Shown here in pieces: positions 6,454 to 11,052 of a DNA stretch of 11,052 bases. Numbering within the stretch: the first letter of the stretch is position 1; every line of letters begins with the position of its first letter. Under the pieces are notes generated by a model. That model was not told the origin of the DNA and ran no database searches. It saw only the letters and a list, made by a program, of their open reading frames with translations. This DNA comes from Spirochaetota bacterium (GTDB taxonomy: Bacteria > Spirochaetota > Brevinematia > DTOW01): the NCBI GenBank assembly GCA_028276145.1, contig JAPYWX010000043.1, positions 1-11,052 of the forward strand, in the 5' to 3' direction. Made by a program: the position numbers and the translations under genes.

Positions 6454-7164
6454 ATGATAGAAGTAGTAAACCTAGGTAAATATTTTTATACTAACGGGAA
6501 AAAAAAAGTTCTTTTTGAAGGTGTTAGCTTTGTTTTGAGGGAAGGAGATTTTATCTCTTTGACTGGAGAGTCCGGGTGTGGTAAGACCACATTAGTTAAG
6601 ATAATGGCAGGGATAGAGACTCCTTCAGAGGGCTATGTCATTTACGATGGTGTTAGACCTTCGTTTTTCAAGGATTACTTTGTTTCTAAGTTTAGGAATA
6701 AAAATATAGGTTTTGTTTTCCAGACATTTGAGCTAATTGAAAGCATTTCGGTTATAGATAACGTTTTGATGCCTGTTTATTTGGCGGGTGCTAGTATTTC
6801 AAGGTATAGGGAGAGAGCCAGAGAAATACTGAGGTATGTAGGTATGGATGAGTATATAAATTCTGATGTTAAGATTCTCTCAGGGGGACAGAAACAAAGG
6901 GTTGCGCTTGCTAGAGCTTTGGTTATGAATCCTAAGTACATATTTGCTGATGAACCAACTGCTAACTTAGATGAAAAGAATGCAGTTGAGATTGTGAAAC
7001 TTCTTGAAAGGATAAATAGAGAGATGAATGTGGGGATTATATTTATTACTCACCGTCTTGATGTTATGGAGTTTGCTAACAAACTCGCATATATAAAGGA
7101 TGGGAAGTTCTTCATTGAAGATAATGGAAAGATGAGTTTGTTCAAGGGAACTAATGAAGTTTGA
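6454..7164 (+). CDS. ABC transporter ATP-binding protein, LolD/MacB/FtsE type
   Basis: 236 residues, one complete nucleotide-binding domain: Walker A GESGCGKTT (38-46), Q-loop Gln90 in GFVFQTFEL, signature LSGGQKQR (142-149), Walker B with catalytic Glu (YIFADEPT, 162-169), D-loop NLD, and switch His200 in FITH. The insertion and the VFQxxxLxxxxxVxDNVxMP pattern place it in the LolD/MacB/FtsE branch, whose partners are lipoprotein-release or efflux permeases. No permease of that type is next to it; the following gene encodes a DUF21/CBS protein instead. The start lies 4 bases after the rpmC stop without a good Shine-Dalgarno, which suggests translational coupling to rpmC. Substrate unknown. 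Confidence 0.92.
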   Translation: MIEVVNLGKYFYTNGKKKVLFEGVSFVLREGDFISLTGESGCGKTTLVKIMAGIETPSEGYVIYDGVRPSFFKDYFVSKFRNKNIGFVFQTFELIESISVIDNVLMPVYLAGASISRYRERAREILRYVGMDEYINSDVKILSGGQKQRVALARALVMNPKYIFADEPTANLDEKNAVEIVKLLERINREMNVGIIFITHRLDVMEFANKLAYIKDGKFFIEDNGKMSLFKGTNEV

Positions 7165-7209
7165 GTATCTTGAATAGAGTTTATTTTTTTTCTCAAAATT
7201 ATTCTAGTA

Positions 7210-8400
7210 ATGGGGGAAAGTAGTATTTGGAATTTGGGATTGAGTATTGTTTCACTTTTGGGTTCAATGTTCGCCTCGTTTTCAGAGCTATCAATTTTCA
7301 CTGTAGACAAGATTAAACTTTATAGGATAGTTAAGAAAAGTAAGGATGGGAAGTATCTAAAAAAGCTTTTGAAAGCTCATAGGGAGACTTTGGTTGTTAT
7401 ACTTTTTGTTAATCTCCTTTTTAATGTTAGTTTTTCTATATTTGCTCAAAATCTCGTGAGTGATTGGAGGATAACGACTTCAGCTATAGTTTCAACAATT
7501 TTGATAACAATTGTTTTAACTCTTTTCGGAGAAGTTTTACCGAAGGTGGGCTTGTTTTCTTTAGCTGAAGTGGCAGTCATTACTGTTTCAAAAGTGGTTT
7601 ATTTCGTTAGTATTTTACTGAAACCTGTTGTATTTTTGGTGAATAGAGGAATAATAAATCCGTTGTCTCGCGTTTTGAGTAGTCCTAGGAAGAACATAAA
7701 GTCATATACAAGTAAATTACCAGAAATACTAAAAAGAAATCTTAGGGGGTCGAAGCTACACAAAATAGCTAGTATAGTTAATTCTGATGTTAGGGAGTTG
7801 ATGATACCATACAATGATTTCCTTTGTATTCCTGTTAATATGGTTCAAAGCAGCATATTAAGGAAAATTAAGGACTTGAAGCTAAAGAGTAACTATGCGG
7901 TGGTTTACCAAGATTCGAGAAATAATGTAGTTGGTTGTATATCTTTAACTAGGCTTTTGTATGTTGCTTATCAGAAAAAGGAAATTTGGGATTACGTAGA
8001 GCCTGTTATGTTTGTTGCTGAGACCAAGGGGTGTTATGAACTGTTTAGGGAAATGAAAACTAAGGGGTTAAATGTTGCTATTGTAGTTGATGAGTATGGT
8101 AACATAATTGGAGTGATAGAAAGGGGAACTGTACTTCTCGAATTGTTTTCTGATATTGAAGTAGAGAAGATTGGTAATGGCTATGTGTTGAGAGGTGATA
8201 CAACTATAGAGGAGTTTAATGATTATTTTGGACTTGATGAAGATTCAAAGTCATATCATACGATTTCTGGGCTTATAATTGAAAAGGTAGGTAGGATACC
8301 TAATGTGGGTGAGGAGATAGAGTTTGATGATTTTGTTGTTAAGATTGTTGATGTGAAGCAGGGTAGGATAGGAAAAGTAATGATAAAGAAGAAAAATTAA
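7210..8400 (+). CDS. DUF21/CBS/CorC-HlyC membrane protein (CNNM/hemolysin-C family)
   Basis: 396 residues in the standard three-part order: a DUF21 membrane domain (about 1-160, with hydrophobic spans near 8-26, 60-80, 89-108 and 116-145, and the family motif LFGEVLPK at 105-112), a pair of CBS domains (about 194-310, RELMIP at 195-200 and VVDEYGNIIGVIE at 292-304), and a CorC/HlyC transporter-associated domain (about 318-395, with SGLIIEKVGRIPNVGE). Family members in bacteria and animals are linked to magnesium or other divalent cation transport; 'hemolysin' is an old label. It follows the ABC gene by 45 bases, which include a T-rich run but no clear hairpin, and no good Shine-Dalgarno precedes the ATG. 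The 3' end overlaps the convergent phosphoesterase gene by 4 bases. Confidence 0.9.
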   Translation: MGESSIWNLGLSIVSLLGSMFASFSELSIFTVDKIKLYRIVKKSKDGKYLKKLLKAHRETLVVILFVNLLFNVSFSIFAQNLVSDWRITTSAIVSTILITIVLTLFGEVLPKVGLFSLAEVAVITVSKVVYFVSILLKPVVFLVNRGIINPLSRVLSSPRKNIKSYTSKLPEILKRNLRGSKLHKIASIVNSDVRELMIPYNDFLCIPVNMVQSSILRKIKDLKLKSNYAVVYQDSRNNVVGCISLTRLLYVAYQKKEIWDYVEPVMFVAETKGCYELFREMKTKGLNVAIVVDEYGNIIGVIERGTVLLELFSDIEVEKIGNGYVLRGDTTIEEFNDYFGLDEDSKSYHTISGLIIEKVGRIPNVGEEIEFDDFVVKIVDVKQGRIGKVMIKKKN

Positions 8401-9125
8401 ACACCGTAGAAGAGCCTTCTACCTAAGTATTCTGGTATTCCTCTTTCAACTATTTTTTTGTATACTTTGTCTATATCGTACTCGAATCTTTTGAAAACGA
8501 TGGAATATTTTTGGTCATCGAATATTGCGTAGCCTCCTAGAGGAATGCCATCTCTAGGTTGGCCTATGCTGCCAGGGTTTATGAGATAGTATTCATTTGG
8601 GTCGAGTTCTATTTCTTCATCAACTTTTGGTATGAATCCACCTTCTTTCTTCCAGATTACGGCGATATGAGTGTGCCCGAAGAAACAAATTTTTTTGTTT
8701 TTCTTTTTTATTAACTCAATGTTTTCCAGAGCTGATTTATAAGATACAATGTACTCATCGTTTGACCTTGGTGAACCGTGTACGAAAAGAAAATCTTCAA
8801 ACTCAATGACATCACTCAAACTTGCTAAATATTCTATATCTGATGGATATAAGTTATTCATTGTCCATATTAATGCTTCTGCTGCTAGAGAGTTGAATTT
8901 TTTTAGGTTGGATGGGTTAAGTATTCCTCTTTCATGGTTACCTCTTATGGCAAATTCATCGCTGCAAAGTGATTTAACTATAGATATGGCTTTTGATGGG
9001 TCTGGTCCATAACCAATTATATCTCCAAGGCATATATACATATCAACTCTACCGTATGTTGAGTTAACAAAGACTTCTAACGCTTCTATGTTAGCGTGTA
9101 CATCCGAAAAAATAGCTATTTTCAT
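8397..9125 (-). CDS. Calcineurin-like metallophosphoesterase, YfcE/MJ0936-type
   Basis: 242 residues, soluble. All dinuclear-metal motifs are present in order: SDVHAN (Asp8, His10), GDIIGYGPDP (Asp35), GNHE (Asn63, His64), FVHGSP (His116) and GHTH (His151, His153). A C-terminal NPGSIGQPRDG motif, typical of the small bacterial and archaeal YfcE/MJ0936 group, follows. These enzymes hydrolyse phosphodiesters or phosphomonoesters with Mn or similar metals; the physiological substrate is usually unknown. The ATG has no obvious Shine-Dalgarno. Upstream on the same strand is the second palindrome cluster (9155-9242), then the small membrane protein gene. Confidence 0.92.
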   Translation of the reverse strand: MKIAIFSDVHANIEALEVFVNSTYGRVDMYICLGDIIGYGPDPSKAISIVKSLCSDEFAIRGNHERGILNPSNLKKFNSLAAEALIWTMNNLYPSDIEYLASLSDVIEFEDFLFVHGSPRSNDEYIVSYKSALENIELIKKKNKKICFFGHTHIAVIWKKEGGFIPKVDEEIELDPNEYYLINPGSIGQPRDGIPLGGYAIFDDQKYSIVFKRFEYDIDKVYKKIVERGIPEYLGRRLFYGV

Positions 9126-9154
9126 TTATTTCTATTAACGGAATTCCCAGCATA

Positions 9155-9242
9155 GTGGTTAATACCACGTAATACCACGTATCTGTTAATACCACCAGCT
9201 ATTAATCTACTGGTGCTTAAACCAAATAGTAGTATTAACCAC
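9155..9242. repeat. Second cluster of 14-bp palindromic units (GTGGT-TAAT-ACCAC)
   Basis: A perfect unit GTGGT-TAAT-ACCAC lies at 9155-9168. Shortened copies ending in AATACCAC follow at 9169-9178 and 9185-9195. An inverted copy with one mismatch is at 9229-9242, directly beyond the stop codon of the small membrane protein. Between them CACCAG (9193-9198) and CTGGTG (9210-9215) form a further hairpin. The layout mirrors the array at 132-276: the same 5-4-5 unit, the same TAAT core, and an inverted terminal copy. Confidence 0.75.
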
Positions 9243-9243
9243 C

Positions 9244-9468
9244 TCATAGACCTTTTACTATTATAAACCAACTTATTCCTATGAGTACTGAAAGGCTTGA
9301 CAGTATTAGTGATGAAACTTTCGTGACTAAGCTTATTCGTTTGAATATGAAACTCAGAGAAGCAGATAGTATCGCTATTATTAGCCCACAAGCGACAAGT
9401 AAGGTGTCATTTAGAAGAATGAGAATGAACCCTATTGTTGAGAGTGATATGACAAGTATGTCTTTCAT
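9244..9468 (-). CDS. Small three-span membrane protein, unknown function
   Basis: 74 residues, almost entirely hydrophobic, with likely spans at about 4-20, 22-41 and 52-71 separated by short basic loops (FKR near 42-44). The ATG (9466-9468, read on the minus strand) overlaps the TGA of aroF in the sequence ATGA, and there is no strong separate ribosome-binding site, so translation is probably coupled to aroF. I do not recognise the family. The overlap and the membrane pattern support a real gene; an 89-residue alternative reading of the same region in another frame is less convincing. Confidence 0.6.
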   Translation of the reverse strand: MKDILVISLSTIGFILILLNDTLLVACGLIIAILSASLSFIFKRISLVTKVSSLILSSLSVLIGISWFIIVKGL

Positions 9469-10499
9469 GCTACACTCGATGGTTCAGGTATCTTTCTGCC
9501 TACTATTTGGGCGATTTCTCGTATTTTTATCATTAAATCTCTGAATTGTTCCGGGGTGATTGATTGGTCGCCGTCGGACCAAGCATTTTCTGGGTCGTTG
9601 TGCACTTCTATTATTAGTCCGTCAGCTCCTGCTGCGACTGCGGCTAGTGCCATACTCGGTACATATTTAGCTTTTCCCGTTGCGTGACTAGGATCTATCA
9701 CTACTGGTAAGTGAGTTCTTTCCTTTAAGACCGGTATTATATTGATGTCTAGAGTGTTCCTTGTTGCAGTTTCAAACGTTCTTATACCTCTTTCACACAG
9801 TATCACATTGTAGTTCCCGCCAGACATTATGTATTCAGCTGACAATAGCCATTCGTCTACTCGCATAGCTAGTCCTCTCTTCAGTAGCACTGGCTTTCTT
9901 GTTCTTCCAACTTCCTTTAGCAATGGAAAGTTTTGAGCATTTCTAGTACCTATTTGGAGTATATCGGCATAGCTTTCGACTAATTCTACGTCTCTGGGGT
10001 CTAGAACTTCGGTGACTATCGGCAGACCTGTTTGCTCTTTAGCATATTTGAGTAGCTCTAATCCTTCTTTACCTAAGCCTTGGAATGAATATGGTGAGGT
10101 TCTTGGCTTAAATGCTCCACCTCTTAGTACGTTAGCACCGTATTTTTTTACCTCTTTGGCTATTAGAGTTATTTGTTCTCTTGTTTCTACGCTACAAGGA
10201 CCTGCCATTATTGCTAGCTCTTCTGAACCTATTCTTACAGTACCAATGTCTATTATTGTGTTGTGTGGATGGAAATCTCTACTTGCAAGCTTATAAGGTT
10301 TTGTTACCCTTATTACTTGTTCTACTCCTTTAAAGCTCTCAACGGGTACATTTATCATCTTGTCATCATCTCCAACTACGCCTATGATTGTTTTTTCAAC
10401 GCCTACGGATACATGAGGCTCTAGCCCTACTTCCTTGACTTTCGTAATTATGTGATCTATATCTTGTTGCGTTGCATCCCTATTCAGAACTATTATCAT
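9465..10499 (-). CDS. aroF: 3-deoxy-7-phosphoheptulonate (DAHP) synthase, type I-beta with regulatory domain
   Basis: Catalyses phosphoenolpyruvate plus erythrose 4-phosphate to DAHP, the first step of the shikimate pathway. From this start it has 344 residues: an N-terminal ferredoxin-like (ACT-like) domain (1-70) and a TIM barrel with GPCSVE (metal ligand Cys102), RGGAFKPRTSPYSFQG, IGTRNAQNF, LLKRG, CERGIRTFE, DPSHATG and SDGDQS. It resembles the Thermotoga maritima enzyme closely, and His29 and Ser31, which I recall as tyrosine-binding residues there, are at the same positions, so tyrosine inhibition is likely. The ATG at 10499 is preceded by GGAGG (10505-10509) at 5 bases. A TTG start at 10511 would put that site inside the gene, so I reject it. 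Confidence 0.96.
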   Translation of the reverse strand: MIIVLNRDATQQDIDHIITKVKEVGLEPHVSVGVEKTIIGVVGDDDKMINVPVESFKGVEQVIRVTKPYKLASRDFHPHNTIIDIGTVRIGSEELAIMAGPCSVETREQITLIAKEVKKYGANVLRGGAFKPRTSPYSFQGLGKEGLELLKYAKEQTGLPIVTEVLDPRDVELVESYADILQIGTRNAQNFPLLKEVGRTRKPVLLKRGLAMRVDEWLLSAEYIMSGGNYNVILCERGIRTFETATRNTLDINIIPVLKERTHLPVVIDPSHATGKAKYVPSMALAAVAAGADGLIIEVHNDPENAWSDGDQSITPEQFRDLMIKIREIAQIVGRKIPEPSSVA

Positions 10500-10593
10500 A
10501 AGCACCTCCAATCATTATAGTGTGAAGAACATAAAGGAAAAAAATCAACTTAGAAGGGAGAGGGTTTAAAAAATCTTTGATACTGGGAGAAGT

Positions 10594-10622
10594 GAGGTAT
10601 TGGATAGGTAGTTTTTTACCTC
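10594..10622 (-). promoter_or_regulatory. Possible alternative stems in the aroF leader
   Basis: Read on the minus strand, GAGGTA at the start of the leader (10617-10622) can pair with the near TACCT (10606-10610, 5 pairs, A-rich loop) or with the more distant TACCTC (10594-10599, 6 pairs), but not both. A third complement, CCTCTC, occurs further down. This could be an attenuator-like switch, but the stems are short and chance is a real alternative. Confidence 0.25.
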
Positions 10623-10625
10623 TCT

Positions 10626-10653
10626 AGTATATCTATCTCCTAGCCTTATTCAA
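10626..10653 (-). promoter_or_regulatory. Likely promoter of aroF
   Basis: On the minus strand TTGAAT (10648-10653) and TATACT (10626-10631) are 16 bases apart. The start point would be near 10620, giving a leader of about 120 nt before the aroF ATG. A TATAAT just upstream of the ribosome-binding site has no -35 box at the right distance. Confidence 0.45.
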
Positions 10654-10711
10654 GACTAAAAAATCAATTTTTTCCAATAGCCTCGATTAAAAACTTAGGT
10701 GTAGTTAGATA

Positions 10712-10740
10712 TAAAAACATAAGGAGGGCTCCCCCTCCTT
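10712..10740 (-). terminator. Intrinsic terminator after the right-edge gene
   Basis: AAGGAGGG (10721-10728) and CCCTCCTT (10733-10740) form a perfect 8-bp stem with a 4-base loop. On the minus strand it starts 3 bases after the stop codon of the gene at the right edge, and ATGTTTTTAT follows the stem as a T-rich tail. It should insulate aroF from that gene. Confidence 0.8.
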
Positions 10741-10743
10741 TAA

Positions 10744-11052
10744 TTATTTAAGCATGCCAATTAATTCGTTTGCATCATAGTAAAGCATTCTATAGGTCAT
10801 TTCATCTATCGCCTTACCTCTCTGTGCATCAAGCAAGTGCTTATACGCCTCCATTATGTTCCTAGCGGTGTGGTAATTCCACCAACCTTTCTTTATGTTG
10901 TCTCTCGCCGCCACTAACTTGTCATTCAATCCATCATAAACATCTTGTTTGTTTATCCATCCAAGCTCATACGCTTCTTTCGTTATCTTCATAAGTTTCT
11001 CAATGTATGCTAGCGGCCCATCCGATGGAAATGGCTTCACAACAGGCCCCAC
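10744..11052 (-). CDS. C-terminal part of a protein with a FIMAH-like module (partial)
   Basis: The frame is open to the right window edge, and the first codon in view is a GTG read inside the gene, so the N-terminal part is missing. The 102 residues form a helical module: IEKLMKITKEAYELGWI, then LNDKLVAARDNIKKG, then ARNIMEAYKHLLDAQRGKAID, and a final DANELIGML. The spacing, with a KL..A segment, an A.N...AY....AQRGK.I segment and a closing helix, resembles the FIMAH modules found at the C-terminus of many large secreted or surface bacterial proteins. That would suggest an extracellular protein, but the catalytic or main domain lies outside the window. Stop TAA at 10744-10746, followed at once by a strong terminator. 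Confidence 0.6.
   Translation of the reverse strand: MGPVVKPFPSDGPLAYIEKLMKITKEAYELGWINKQDVYDGLNDKLVAARDNIKKGWWNYHTARNIMEAYKHLLDAQRGKAIDEMTYRMLYYDANELIGMLK

Noticed and set aside
7165..7209. Terminator or new promoter between the ABC and DUF21 genes
   Set aside because: There is a run of T residues but no stem before it, and no -35/-10 pair at proper spacing.
7050..7310. 86-residue minus-strand ORF between the ABC and DUF21 genes
   Set aside because: It overlaps both real genes, has no ribosome-binding site and no family pattern.
9122..9391. 89-residue minus-strand ORF overlapping the small membrane protein
   Set aside because: It runs through the palindrome cluster and has no recognisable features; the 74-residue frame has coherent membrane spans and is coupled to aroF.
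10500..10511. TTG start of aroF at 10511
   Set aside because: The GGAGG ribosome-binding site would lie inside the gene; the ATG at 10499 is well placed after it and matches the N-terminus of Thermotoga-type enzymes.
10512..10743. T-box or amino-acid riboswitch upstream of aroF
   Set aside because: I could not find a T-box core sequence or any conserved riboswitch core in the leader; only short stems are visible.

Overview
The window reads as bacterial chromosome from an AT-rich organism, clearly below 50% G+C by eye (not counted). Genes are tightly packed and there are strong Shine-Dalgarno sites (GGAGG) in front of the ribosomal protein genes. Arginine is encoded mostly by AGA/AGG. The aspartyl-tRNA synthetase is bacterial, with a GAD insertion. 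The DAHP synthase is the Thermotoga type with an N-terminal regulatory domain. A deep-branching, possibly thermophilic anaerobe would fit, but the sequence does not fix the phylum.

Layout, left to right. (1) Positions 1-387 are mostly non-coding. They hold a possible gene tail, a short perfect palindrome, an array of 14-bp palindromic units at a 17-bp period, and a likely promoter. (2) aspS (388-2169) is followed by a GT2-like protein that lacks an obvious DxD motif. An 11-bp inverted repeat surrounds the start codon of that second gene. (3) A radical SAM gene on the minus strand meets the GT2-like gene tail to tail with a 4-base overlap. (4) A divergent intergenic region with two perfect hairpins leads into a strong promoter and a ribosomal cluster, rpsS-rplV-rpsC-rplP-rpmC. 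This is only the middle of the classical S10 operon: the genes normally before rpsS and after rpmC are absent. (5) In the place of rpsQ are an ABC transporter ATPase and a DUF21/CBS/CorC-HlyC membrane protein. (6) On the minus strand follow a metallophosphoesterase (again a 4-base convergent overlap), a second cluster of 14-bp palindromic units, a small membrane protein translationally coupled to aroF, and aroF itself. aroF has its own promoter and a leader of about 120 nt. (7) At the right edge is the C-terminal end of a minus-strand gene with a FIMAH-like module and a clear intrinsic terminator.

Most genes are ordinary housekeeping: tRNA charging, ribosome assembly and aromatic amino acid synthesis. 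The part known families do not explain is the set of short palindromes in the intergenic regions. Two distant arrays (132-276 and 9155-9242) use the same 5-4-5 design with a TAAT core. Their arms differ by paired, compensating changes, and each array ends in an inverted copy carrying the same single mismatch. This is the best candidate for an undescribed element.
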